From Synchiropus splendidus (Eukaryota; Chordata; Actinopteri; Syngnathiformes; Callionymidae): a stretch of DNA of 64,000 nucleotides. This document shows positions 46,115 to 56,512 of this stretch, in pieces. Position numbers and translations under genes: made by a program. The notes beneath the pieces were generated by a model. That model did not search any database. It was given only the letters and a program-made list of their open reading frames with translations, and was not told the origin of the DNA. Location: NCBI RefSeq assembly GCF_027744825.2, contig NC_071348.1, positions 16,835,563 through 16,899,562 on the forward strand. The letters run 5' to 3'. The number at the start of each line of letters is the position of its first letter. The stretch's first letter is position 1.

Positions 46115-48260
46115 CAGCTTAGCAGAAGGGGTCTTTTTCGTAGCTGCAGAACAAATTCAACGTCTCTGAAGTGGTTTCAGAGAGTTATCAACAATTTTAT
46201 GTATGTTGTTCTGAAAGACACAGGTCCCTCGTGCTGAAAACGCGTTTTCTGCACTGTTCACTCACTGCTCAGGGCTGTCTCAGAACATAAAAATTTCACC
46301 TGGCACTATATCAGAAGCTGTTATTCTAGTAGGTGCCGAACTAATTCAACATGTCTGAAGTGGTTTCAGAGTGATAACATTTTAATGTTTGTCGATTCCG
46401 AAAACGACCTTCGCTTGGGTGAAAACCCGTTTACTGCACTGTTCACACAGTGATCAGAATAGTCCCAGAGCATGAAAATATCAGCTGCAACTGTTGGAAA
46501 AAGACTCTTTTGAATATATTGCGCACTAAATCCACGTTACTGAACTATTTTCAGGGTGTAATCAACAATTTTATTTTTTTTTTGGTCGGATATCTCGCGC
46601 TGAAAACGCATTTTCTACACCTTCACTCACTGCTCAGGGATGCCTCAGAACAAGAAAATTTCAACTGAATTTCCACCAGAAGTGGTATTTCTAGTAGTTG
46701 CAGAACTAATTCAACATGACAGAAGTGATTTCAGAGTGATAATAACATTTTTTTATTTGTCGATTCTGACAACTCGGGCCGAAAACGGGTTTTACATACT
46801 GTGCACTCGCTGGTCAACGATTCCTCAGAAGATGAAAATTTCACTTGCCACAATAAAAAAAGGCATTTCTATTGGGTGCAGAACTAATTCAACCTGACTA
46901 AAGTGATTTAACAGAGTTATCAACATTTTTATTTTTATCGGTCTTTAAACCACCATTCCTTTGGCTGACAACGTGTTTTATGCGCTGTTCACTCACTGCT
47001 CAGGGATGCCTGAGAACATGAAAATGTCTCCTGCAACTATAGAAAAAACACTCTTTCTCGTAAAATTAACACTAAAGCTACATTTCTGAACTGTATTTCA
47101 GGGAGTTTTGAACTTTTTTTTTTCCTGGTCAGAAACCGAGCCTGGAGAGTTTTCTGCACAGTGCACTCACTTATCAGAATACACTCAGAACAAGAAAATA
47201 TCACCTGCAACTGTTAGAAAAACACTCTTTCGAGTACATTCAACACTAAACATACATTTCTGAACTGTTTTTAAAGGGTCATAAACAATTTTATTTTTGA
47301 CGGTCCGAAACCCACTTTCTCTTTGTCTGAAAACACTTTTTACGCACTGTTCACTCACTGCTAAGCGATTCCACAGAAGATGAAAATTGCAACTGCCTCT
47401 ATAACATAAATGGAATTTCTACTGGGTGATGAACTAATTCAACATGTCTAAAGTGATTTCCGAGAGTTATCAACATTTTTATTTTTGTCGGTCTTTAAAC
47501 CACCTTTTATTTGGCCGAAAACGCATTTTACGGACTGTTCACTCACTGCTCAGGGATACCTGAGAACATAAAAATTTCTCCTGCAACTATAGGAAAAACA
47601 CGCTTTCTAATATAATTAACACTAAACCTACATTTCTGAAATATATTTCATGGGGTTATCAACTATTTTTTTCCTGGTCAGAATCCGAGCCTCTCTCGGA
47701 CTGAAAACACGTTTTCTGCACTGTTCACTCACTGTTCAGGGATGCCTCTGAACATCAAAATTTCACCTGGCACTATAGCGGAAGCAATCTTTCTAGTAGG
47801 TGCCGAACAAATTCAACATGTCCGAAGTGTTTTGAGCGAGGTAACATTTTTATTTTTGTTGGTCTGAAAACCACTGTCATTCGGGCTGAAAATGCGTTTT
47901 CTGCACTGTTCACTCACTGATCAAAATAGCCTCAGAACATGAAAATATCACGAGCAACTATAGGAAAAAGACTCTTTCTAGTATATACAACCCTAAACTT
48001 ACATTTCTGAACTGTATTTCAGGGGGTTATGAACAATTTCATTTTGCCGGTGCGAAACCACTTTCTTTCTTGCTAAAAACTCATACCTAAGATAAAGTTA
48101 TCAACATTTTTATGTTGTTCTGAAAACCACAGTCCCTCGGGCTGAAAACGTGTTTTCTGCACAAGTCACTCACTGCTTAGAGGGGTTACTCGAATCATGA
48201 AAATTTCACCTGCAATTATCGGAAAAACAGTTTTTCTCGTATATTCAACACTAATCCTCT
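46115..48260 (-). repeat. Old, diverged satellite copies in inverse orientation
   Basis: About 11-12 degenerate units read as the reverse complement of the main satellite. Recurring landmarks are CTGAAAACGCGTTTTCTGCA, TCAGAACATGAAAATTTCAC, CTATAG with GGAAAAACACTCTTTCT, and CTGAAGTGGTTTCAGAG with TTATCAACATTTTTAT. They differ much more from one another than monomers of the main array, and carry an extra CACTCACTGCTCAGGGAT block. No gene is present. Confidence 0.8.
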
Positions 48261-49565
48261 CCGAAAAGGGCACTGCGACAGGCCTACAAACAGCCGAACC
48301 GTTCCACAATTTTCTGCTTCCAAGCCATGGGATGAGTTTGACGAAAGCCAGGCGCTGCTCTGACGTGGATCCGGAGACTCTGTTCCCAGAGTTGGATGAG
48401 TTCCGTTTGGTGGAGTCAGGCAGGTTCCCGTTTGATCTGCACCTGTGCCTCATGGCATCCGCCGCCCATCGTATCGAAGTTGAGCTCTCTCTCCGATGCC
48501 TGTTCAAGAATCATCCCACTTCACTAACGGCGTGCTGGTGTTGCATGGTGAGACAACACACGGTGCACGCCCGCATGTTGTCTGCCCACAACTGGAAGAA
48601 ATCCGGACTATTCCCGCCACAGTTCTGACACTCCACTGGCACTGGGATCGCACGTGGTGCAGAACAGAGCTTACTGCCAGGTGGAGGTTTTGGATTTGCG
48701 GTGCGGCGTTCCCTTTCACTCAGCCGTCATGCGCGATGTGCGATGCATGATGCCCTCGCCCCTGGAGCTCGACCTCTCTCCTGAGGTGTGACCATCCCAC
48801 CTGTGGACAGGCTCATCCATCGCAGAACCTCTCTCACTCCACCAGAAATTTCGGAGACTCAACACTCCGTCGGCGCGGTGTTCCGCTCGTGGCCCCTCCT
48901 ACACACAGCCACTGCCCTTGGGGAACACCGTCGCTGGTCGAAGGGGCGGGGTGAGCACAGCCGCCCGGATCATAGGTGCCCTGATCATTGCTGCTTATCT
49001 TGGAGAGACCAGTCGGCTGCTCTCACCTCTGCTCCTTCCACAAGCGTAGGAAGAAAAAGGTATCTAAAATTATGCATCTAAAGCAAAGTCTAATTTGAAT
49101 AAAAAAATAATATGCTTTACTTTGGTATCGGTTCTGTTTTGTCTCTGCCCAAAATTAGGGTTTATCACCTGCCAAGTTCTCTTCCGGTTCCAGTCAGTGC
49201 AAACTCGAGTGGCAGCTCTCTGGCTTCAAAAATTTGTTTTTGTTTGACATCGTCTCAGGAGTCCGAGCAGTATAGTAATAGTATAGTCTCTCAGCCTCAT
49301 TAACCCTGATGCCAGAACTGTCCGTGTGAAGTTTCTTGAGCCAAGAAGTTTTGTTTTTCCTCAGCTTCGCCACAATAAGTAGCATGGGCGTCAAATAACT
49401 CTTTCCCATCTCTCAACAGATCCTGGTTCCATCCAAAAGTCGAGAGAGTTTCAATTCTGCCATTAACTCTTCTTATTCCTTAGACTCGCCAGTTTCCAGC
49501 AGGGGTCGCCACTGGACAGCGAATGGACCTCTTCAGAGGATCACTTAGTAGGCACTGCATGCCGG
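48261..49565 (+). mobile_element. DIRS-like fragment, copy II, Gag-side part
   Basis: It begins at the satellite junction (near TCTCCGAAAAGGGCACTGCG). The sequence CAAGCCATGGGATGAGTTTG and the stretch to about 49500 match the reverse complement of 51740-52600 and, in part, copy I. A 143-codon frame (48197-48628) spans the satellite junction and is not a credible gene as such. The fragment may hold worn Gag sequence; no intact domain is seen. Confidence 0.55.
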
Positions 49566-50370
49566 CTCTGTTCTCAGCTCCCTCGCGCGATGTCTAATGC
49601 TCTGTCTGTCTGTGATTCTGTTCTCTGCCGCCCTCCAAACCTCTCAGAGGCAAGCAGGACATCTTCATCTAAAGACTCATCTCTTTCTGAGGATTGCTTC
49701 GCAGAGAGAACTTCAAAAGTCCTCTCTGGTTCTCTCTCTATAGATCCAACGACCCTCCACTTGGAGTGGACGCCCTGGCTCATCCAAGGTGGACAGAAGG
49801 CCTCCTATATGCTTTTCCTCCTCCTTGCCTTCTTCTTTCTCTGATGAGGAGAATTCAGCTGGAGAGAGTGAGAATGATTCTCGTGCCTCCAGAAAGCCCC
49901 AGCTCCAGCTGGTATCCGGAGATGTATCAGATGCGGATCAAAGGCCCCTGGGAGTTTCCTCCATCCAGGTCAGGGCATCTGCAAGCATCAGGAACCCCGA
50001 GGGCTCCCCCGGCTCCCCCAATACTAGGACGACCCCTCAAGGTTCGGCTTCTCCAGGGTTAACAATTAATCACATGCCCCCTGATGTTCAATTAACTCTT
50101 CAGAACGCTAAAGCTCTGTCAACCGTCAGAGCATACAATGCTAATTGGACATTTTTTTCCCGGCTTTCTCTAATCCTCTCTTTTCTCCAGTATCTGGTTA
50201 GCGAATGTTGTAGCAGCGCTACATTACGGGTTTTTGTAGCAGCCCTTTCGATGCTACACAATGGTCTGGACAGCCACCCCGTCGGTGAGCATGGTCAAGT
50301 GAGCCGTTTCATGAGAGGAGTGAAAAGGCTTAGACCGACCTCAAGACCTTTATGCCACGACTAGGACCTG
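49566..50370 (+). pseudogene. DIRS-like Gag end and tyrosine recombinase start
   Basis: Frame 49789-50364 (191 codons) contains a Ser/Pro-rich stretch, then VQLTLQNAKALSTVRAYNAN, then SSATLRVFVAALSMLHNGLD and VSRFMRGVKRLRP. That is the layout of the N-terminal core-binding domain of DIRS tyrosine recombinases (helical SAM-like region with an S-T-x-RAY motif). The catalytic Arg/His/Tyr part is not seen downstream, so the gene is truncated. An overlapping frame at 49694-50062 is a shadow. Confidence 0.6.
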
Positions 50371-50729
50371 CAGCTGGTCCTCAATTCACTCTCCAAAGCC
50401 ACTTGATCAGGCCTCCCTGGTGCTACCAGCTGGGACACCAGTATCTGCTTCATTACAATGCTGTGGAGTGTGCAGCGACCCAAGATTCATCGGATTCCTG
50501 CATAACTTTCTGTTCTTTTGTTAATAAACTCATTCTTTCTTGCTCAGCTCAGACTAGAACCCTGACTGCAGCTGCTCAGTAAATGTTTTCTCTCTACTTA
50601 TGGAGGATTGTTAATGCCACTTTCTGTTTCAGCCGTATATTGGCTAAAAGAAGGCAACACACTACTGATCCAGAGTGTAAGTTACACTCTATATATGAGG
50701 GGTCGTTAATGCCACCTTCTATTTCGGGG
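50371..50729. other. Spacer without recognised gene
   Basis: About 360 bp between the recombinase remnant and the tRNA-like repeats. CTGTTTCAGCC and CATTCTTTCTTGCTCAGCTC stretches are present, but nothing is supported as a feature. Confidence 0.5.
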
Positions 50730-51690
50730 GGCTGACCCCCCGATCACTAGACGGAGGCTCTACCCACTGAGCTAACCAGCCACTTCTCTCCATGGGTCTT
50801 CGGGGATTCGAACCGGTAAGCCCCCATACCCGATCACTTGACGGAAGCCCTACCCACTTCTCTCTCCTTGGCACTTCAGGGATTCGAACCCCTGACCAAC
50901 CAATCACAAGATGGCCGCTCTACCCACTGAGCAGACCTGCCACACACGAACACTATACACACTGAGCTAAAGAGCCACTTCTCTCTCCATGGCTCTTCAA
51001 GGATTTGAACCCCTGACGACACGATCACTAGACGGACGCACTATACCCAGAGCTAACCAGCCACTGGGCTAACAAGATTCAATCCCTCGACCACCCGATC
51101 ACAATACTTTCGCTCTAGCCACAGAGGAAAGCAGCCACTTCTCACTCCGGAGCTCATCAGGGATTCAAACCCCTGATGGCATGATCACTAGAGCGATGCT
51201 CTACCCACTGGGCTTGCCAACCACTGAGCTAATAAGCGACTTGTATCTCTTTGGCTCTTCTGGAGCTAACCTGCCACTTCTCTCTTGATGGCTCTTCAGT
51301 GGCAGGTTAGCTCAGTGGCTAGAACGTTCGTCTAGTGTTCGGGGGTTTGGGGGTTGGAATCACTGAAGTGGGTCACCGGTTCAAATCCCCGAAGAGCCAT
51401 TGGAAGAGATGAGATGGAAGTGGCTTGTTAGCTCAGTGGCTGGTTAGGGTAAGCGGTTCGAATCCCTTAAGTGCCATGCAGTGAGAAATGGCTGGTTAGC
51501 TCAGTGGGTAGAGCGTCTGTGTCGTGGTCAGGGGGTGAAGTGTTCAAATCCCTGAAGAGCCAAAGAGATTGTAGTGGCTTGTTAGCTCTGTCGGTACAGC
51601 GTCCGGCGGTCAGGCGTTCAAATCCCTGAAGGCCATGGTGAGAGTTGTGGCTGGTTAGCTCAGTGGGTAGAGCGCGCGATGGAGATGAGA
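50730..51690. repeat. Palindromic cluster of tRNA-like tandem repeats
   Basis: Left of about 51262 the units are on the minus strand; right of 51297 they are on the plus strand. Units carry an A-box-like TTAGCTCAGTGGGTAGAGCG, a B-box-like GGTTCGAATCCC and a GAAGAGCCA end that can pair with the GGCT start. Plus-strand units start near 51301, 51421, 51490, 51575 and 51650. Lengths vary (about 57-100 bp), anticodon arms are not consistent and the last unit is cut. They look like tRNA-derived repeats or pseudogenes, not functional tRNA genes. Confidence 0.75.
51263..51313. repeat. Perfect 15-bp inverted repeat at the switch point
   Basis: GAGCTAACCTGCCAC (51263-51277) and GTGGCAGGTTAGCTC (51299-51313) enclose a 21-nt loop. 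This is exactly where the tRNA-like units change strand. Confidence 0.85.
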
Positions 51691-52600
51691 ACCGAGCAGG
51701 TCTGGCACGCAGCGGCTACTGTGTGATCCTTTGAAGAAGTGGCATTCGCAGCAAACTGGCGAGTCTGAGGAATAGGAAGAGTTAATGGCAGAATTGAAAC
51801 TCTCTTGACTTTTGGCTGGAAGCGGAATCTGTTGAGAGACGGAAAAGAGTTATTTGGGGCCGATGCTTGTTATTGTGTCGAAGCTGAGTAAAAACAGAAT
51901 TTCTTGCCTCCAGAATCTTCCCCAGGGACAGTTCTGGCGTCAGGGATAAGGAGGCAGAGAGGCCGTTACTATTCTGCTCGGTCCCCTTAGACGATGTCAA
52001 ACGAAAACAAAATTTTGAAGCCGGAGTTCGCATTGACTGGAACGGGAAGGAGAACTTGGAGAGTGACAAAGCCTAATTTTGGGCAGAGAAGAAATGGACC
52101 CGATACCAACGTAATGCATCTTGTTTTTTATTCAAGTTAGACTTTGGTTTCGATGCTTACTTTTAGAAATAAAGTTTTCTTCCTACGCTTTTGGAGGGAG
52201 CAGAGGTGAGAGCAGCCGACAGGTCTTTCCATAAGGAACAGCAATGATCACCGCGGCTATGATCCGGACGGCTGGGCTCACTCCGCCCCTTCGACCAGCG
52301 ACGGTGTTCACCCCGGGCGGTGGCAGTGAGTGGAGGAGGGGCCGCGCACCACGCCGACGAACTGTTGAATCTCCAAAATCTCTCGTCGATTGAGAGAGGT
52401 TCTGCGATTGATGAGATTGATGGGTGGCGGATGACATGAGGCACGGGTGGAGATCAAGCGGGAACCTGCCATCCACCTCATAGCAGCGCCTGGGTTTTGT
52501 CAAACTCATCCCATGGCTTCGAAGCAGGAAATGTGGAAAGGTTCGGCTGCTAGTAGGCCGGTCGCAGCGCCTTATTCGTAGAGGTTTAGTGTTCAATATA
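51691..52600 (-). mobile_element. DIRS-like fragment, inverted copy III
   Basis: The reverse complement matches 48261-49500. Shared landmarks are CCATGGGATGAGTTTGAC, GGTTCCCG with TTGATCT, ACACCGTCGCTGGTCGAAGG and GAGAGTTTCAATTCTGCCAT. It runs into satellite sequence at the same junction as copy II, so the junction predates the inverted duplication. Frames at 52163-52683 are interrupted by comparison and are not supported as genes. Confidence 0.7.
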
Positions 52601-53547
52601 CTACAAAGAGTGTTTTTCCAATCGCTGTAGGTGATGTTTTCATGTTCTGAGGCTATTCTGATGAGCGAGTGAACAGTGCACAAAACACGTTTTCAGCCCG
52701 AGTGAGGGTGGTTTTCTGATTGACCTGAGCCTTCGGTTTCAGAAGGCCAAACATAAAAATGTGGATAACGTTCAAAAACGAGTTCAGATAGCTGAGATTT
52801 GAAGTGCAACTACTAGAAAGACAATTTCTGCTATAGTGGGAGGTGAAAATGTCATGTTCTGAAGCTTCCCTGAGAAGTTGTGGCACAATGCAGAAAACGC
52901 GTTTTCAACCTGAGATAAGGCGGGTTTCGGAACACCAAACTTAAAAATGTTGACAACGCACAAAAAACACTTCAGACAGCTTAGATTTGATGTGCAACTA
53001 CTAGAAAGACAATTTCTGCTATAGTAGGAGGTGAAAATGTCATGTTCTGAAGCTTCCCTGACAAGTTATGGCACAATGCAGAAAACGCGTTTTCAGCCTG
53101 AGATAAGGTGGGTTTCGGAACGCCAAACAAAAAAATGTTGATAACTTTCAAAAAACACTTCAGACAGCTTAGATTTGATGCACAGCGACGAGAAAGACCC
53201 TTTCTTCCATAGTGGGAGGTGAAAATTTCATATTCTGAAGCTTCCCTGAGAAGTTGTTGCACAATGTAGCAAACGCGTCTTCAGCCTGAGATCAGGTGGG
53301 TTTCGGAACGCTAAATATAAAGATGTTGATAACTTTTGGAAAACACTTCAGACCGCTTAGATTTGATGTGCAACTACGAGATAGAAAGTTTCTGCTATAG
53401 CGGGATGTGAAAATTTTATGTTTTGATTCTTCGCTGAGAAGTTGTGGCACAATGCAGAAAACGCGTTTTCAGCCTGAGATAAGGTGGGTTTCGGAACGCC
53501 AAACATAAAAATGTGGATAACTTTCAAAAAACACTTCAGACAGCTTA
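52601..53547 (+). repeat. Satellite outlier block, about 5 monomers
   Basis: Units in the same orientation as the main array: GCTTAGATTTGATGTGCAAC, TCTGCTATAGTGGGAGGTG, GCAGAAAACGCGTTTTCA, with private variants such as AGACAATTTCTGC and TTCCCTGAGAAGTTG. It stops in mid-monomer at 53547. Confidence 0.9.
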
Positions 53548-54219
53548 ACAACAGGTATTATGCAGGTATTATGCTTGACTCTTTCTCAGACACTGAAACA
53601 GAGTCTGTGATAATCGGTTAATTTGCAGGGGAGACGTGAGTTCTTTCCCACACGATTGAATCTTCAAAAGAGACAATTTGAAGGCAGACCTCATTGTCTT
53701 TCAGACAACGTTGTTTAGGCCGAGTTCACACCCAGGCCGCCCCACCTGTAGACCTTCCTTTTCAAATTGTGCCATTTGGTGGAGGGTCAGTTCACACCTC
53801 TTAGCTACCTAGCAGACACTGGGCTCTTCCTCCCTATTGTTTTGAAGTATTCAAATCAACAAAGGCGTCACCTAGGCCCTGCCCACACAAACGGAGTATT
53901 TAGGTGACCCTGATTCAGACCACATTTTACACCAGTTCAGGGGTAACCTTTGCTGTTGACCAGACCTTCCAGAACCTCAGCCACCTCTCCAAACGACTCC
54001 AGACTTGGCATGGACACCTCTTCCTCTGCACATCGTAGGTGAATATTTATCTGTCTATCTATCTATCTGTCTATCTATCTATCTATCTATATCTATACAG
54101 TATACAGTACATATATGTATATACATATATGTATATCTATGTATCTAAATTTACATATATAAGTATAATAAAAACGTTACGCCATGTTTATCACGTACCA
54201 TGTCTCTTTTCATTGACAG
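53548..54219 (+). other. Unique-looking sequence with possible promoter and exon 1
   Basis: No repeat match within the window. GGAGTATTTAGG (near 53900) resembles a weak TATA region. An ATG at 54010 opens a 29-nt stretch ending in a good donor, AG|GTGAAT (54038). Joined to the next acceptor the frame closes quickly, so coding is doubtful. A (TCTA)n microsatellite lies at 54052-54095 and alternating TA/CA at 54108-54165. Confidence 0.35.
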
Positions 54220-54267
54220 ATGTCGTCACTCATCTGTGTGACGTTCATTTAACGCAGAGTGATACAG
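54220..54267 (+). other. Exon-like unit A, first copy (48 nt)
   Basis: Flanked by TTGACAG and GTAAAA, matching splice acceptor and donor. Its second half, TTCATTTAACGCAGAGTGAT then ACAG, is identical to the unit at 54457-54504, which has the same length. In the open frame it encodes VTHLCDVHLTQSDTG. Downstream sequence stays open in this frame to 54392 and ends near another AG|GTGAAT (54390). Confidence 0.4.
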
Positions 54268-54456
54268 GTAAAAAGATTTCATTATTCGAGCAGCTAATGC
54301 GACTAACTTTTGAAGACGGTGGCGTACACGCGGATCCGACGGCGGTGCTCCCTTCAATAGATACCAGTCTAGCCACGGATGCTTATAGGTGAATATAAAA
54401 AGCTATTATAAAAACTTTGTCATGTTGGTTTATCATATTCATCTCTACTTTTATAG

Positions 54457-54504
54457 GAATTATTACCCATCTGGGTGATGTTCATTTAACGCAGAGTGAT
54501 ACAG
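54457..54504 (+). other. Exon-like unit A, second copy (48 nt)
   Basis: Flanked by TTTTATAG and GTAAAT. In the matching frame it encodes IITHLGDVHLTQSDTG. The preceding intron-like sequence also resembles that before the first copy. A further ATTAG|ATTCGAG unit (from 54588) resembles ATTCGAGCAGC after the first copy. No gene family is recognised. Confidence 0.4.
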
Positions 54505-55261
54505 GTAAATATATTTAATCAATTATAAGCTGCTCTTAATATCTCATGATATTATGTACTAGATGCATTGTCTCTTCTAATATTAGATTCGAGTCAGCCG
54601 ATAACCTTCTGGTGGCGATAGAAGGACCTCTGGAGCTGGAACAAACAGAGATTTTATTATTTTAAAGTTACATGATGCTGTTTCAAGTCAGACGATAAAA
54701 TATAGAAACATTCTATTTTCATCAGTCGTTGCTTGACTGAGTCATGCTTTTCGAAAAAAATCTAGTCACACTAAAGGTAAAAAAACGACTACTTTTTGTT
54801 TGTACTGTACCCTGTAATTTAGGGGTAAAACAATCAAACGTGCAAGCAGTACAAAATTACTTCATCATTAGCTGTGACATTTAGATCAGACCAGACTGAG
54901 CAACACAACGTTTGAGCCTTCGAGAAGTTACTACTCAACACTAATACATACATACTGAACACAAGCACAAAATGTACTGTAACACACAACAAAGTTAACA
55001 CACACACACAGCGACACGCAAACACTGTGGCAAAAATGAGGGAAAGTGAGAATAAGTTACAAGAACTGTTCTTCACTCTGCTTCTTTTCAATCCCTGTAT
55101 CATGCAAGATGAAATGACTGAATGTGTTCCTGCAATGTAACAATTGTGAAGCAATGCGATATAATAGCTATACAAACGTCCTATAACTTGTCATGTAACA
55201 CATCTACAATGTAGGAGGGACAGAACATTCATTGAATGAACATTCATTTATACTTGATGCT
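54505..55261 (+). other. A/T-rich sequence without recognised gene
   Basis: It contains a (CA)n-like stretch near 55000-55018. Frame 54834-55175 on the minus strand is Val/Leu/Cys-rich but has no supporting evidence. It ends where Polinton copy 2 begins. Confidence 0.4.
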
Positions 55262-55483
55262 ATCGCTAGTAGACAAGTAGTGTAGAAATATCCAAAGTAT
55301 GTTAACCCTTAATTTTATTTTATTTATTTTTTTTTTGCCTTACGAGTGGCTAAAATGTGTATATTAAAAGCCATGCTTTTCATTGATTTAAATGTGTCTT
55401 TATTCTGTATTTTCAGGTGAAAATAGCCAAATGCGGGAGCAGTACGGTGCGACATGTTAGTTTTGTAGTGTGCATTTTGTGTT

Positions 55484-55830
55484 CGGGGGTCGGGTCGCGG
55501 AGGCAGCATTCGGAGCAGGGAAGCCCAAACTTTCCGGTCCGCACAAACCTCCTCCAGCTCATCCCGGGGGATCCCGAGGCGTTCCCAGGCCAGACCGGAG
55601 ACATAATATCTCCAGCGAGTCCTGGGTCTTCCCCGGGGTCTCCTCCTGGTAGAACATGCCCGGAACACCTCCCCAGGGAGGCGTCCAGGGGTCATCCGGA
55701 TCAGATGCCCGAGCCACCTCAACTGGTTCCTCTCCATGTGGAGGAGCAGCGGCTCCACCCCGAGTTCCTCCCGGATGACCGAACTCCTCACCCTATCTCT
55801 AAGGGTGCGCCCAGCCGGAGGAAACTCAAT
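55484..55830 (-). mobile_element. LINE 3' fragment inside Polinton copy 2
   Basis: The minus strand encodes LRWLGHLIRMTPGRLPGEVF, then RRRPRGRPRTRWRYYVSGLA and WERLGIPRDELEEV, a tail common to fish non-LTR retrotransposon ORF2 proteins. It ends in GCGACCCGACCCCCGAACAC. It replaces the 29003-29148 stretch of copy 1, so it came with a small deletion. Frame 55324-55791 extends beyond the LINE part into Polinton sequence. Confidence 0.8.
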
Positions 55831-56450
55831 GACGCAATTACTCCAACATCATATGTGATATTTAGATCAGATCCAGAGACTAACATGCTTCGAGCTGAGG
55901 TGAAACTATGAATGTATGAATTGAGAATTATAAAAAAGTAACCCGAGTCGAAATCGAAATGTGTTTAAATTAAATCTTTCCATTTTAAAAAACAGTGTTT
56001 CTGTTGTTCATTTTCACAAAATTTTAATGCTGAAGTAAGGCATGTGAACAAATTCAGATATTGTATTTTCATATTTTTTCACAAGTTACAGGTGTATTCT
56101 CAGTTATTATTTATCAACTGTGTCTCAAATTTTAAAACTTTTTTTTTCAGTGTTTTAAAAACAAACAACTGGCAAATTAAACTGGTTGACATTGTAGGTT
56201 CGTGAACCTGTTTTTGTCTTGTCTGTTTTGTCTGTGTTCACAAGTTACCATAAAAGAATAGTTTTGGTAGGCTGGTTGTTCATCTTATAAAATCTAACCG
56301 ACGCACTGAAGCCTGTAAGTACATTTTTCCTTTTACTTCAAGCTTTTCTCCATCCATTAGAATCTCAAATATCTGTTTCACTGTTAAAAACTTCTAATTG
56401 TCAGTACCAGAAATTGAATTGTTTGAAAAAACAACAAATAAAGTTTTTTT

Positions 56451-56512
<62 letters not shown>

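Noticed and set aside
48197..48628. 143-codon plus-strand frame.
   Set aside because: It crosses the satellite-DIRS junction and its inverted copy does not keep the frame.
51490..51562. Functional tRNA gene.
   Set aside because: A-box, B-box and partial acceptor pairing exist, but the anticodon arm does not fold consistently and the units vary in length.
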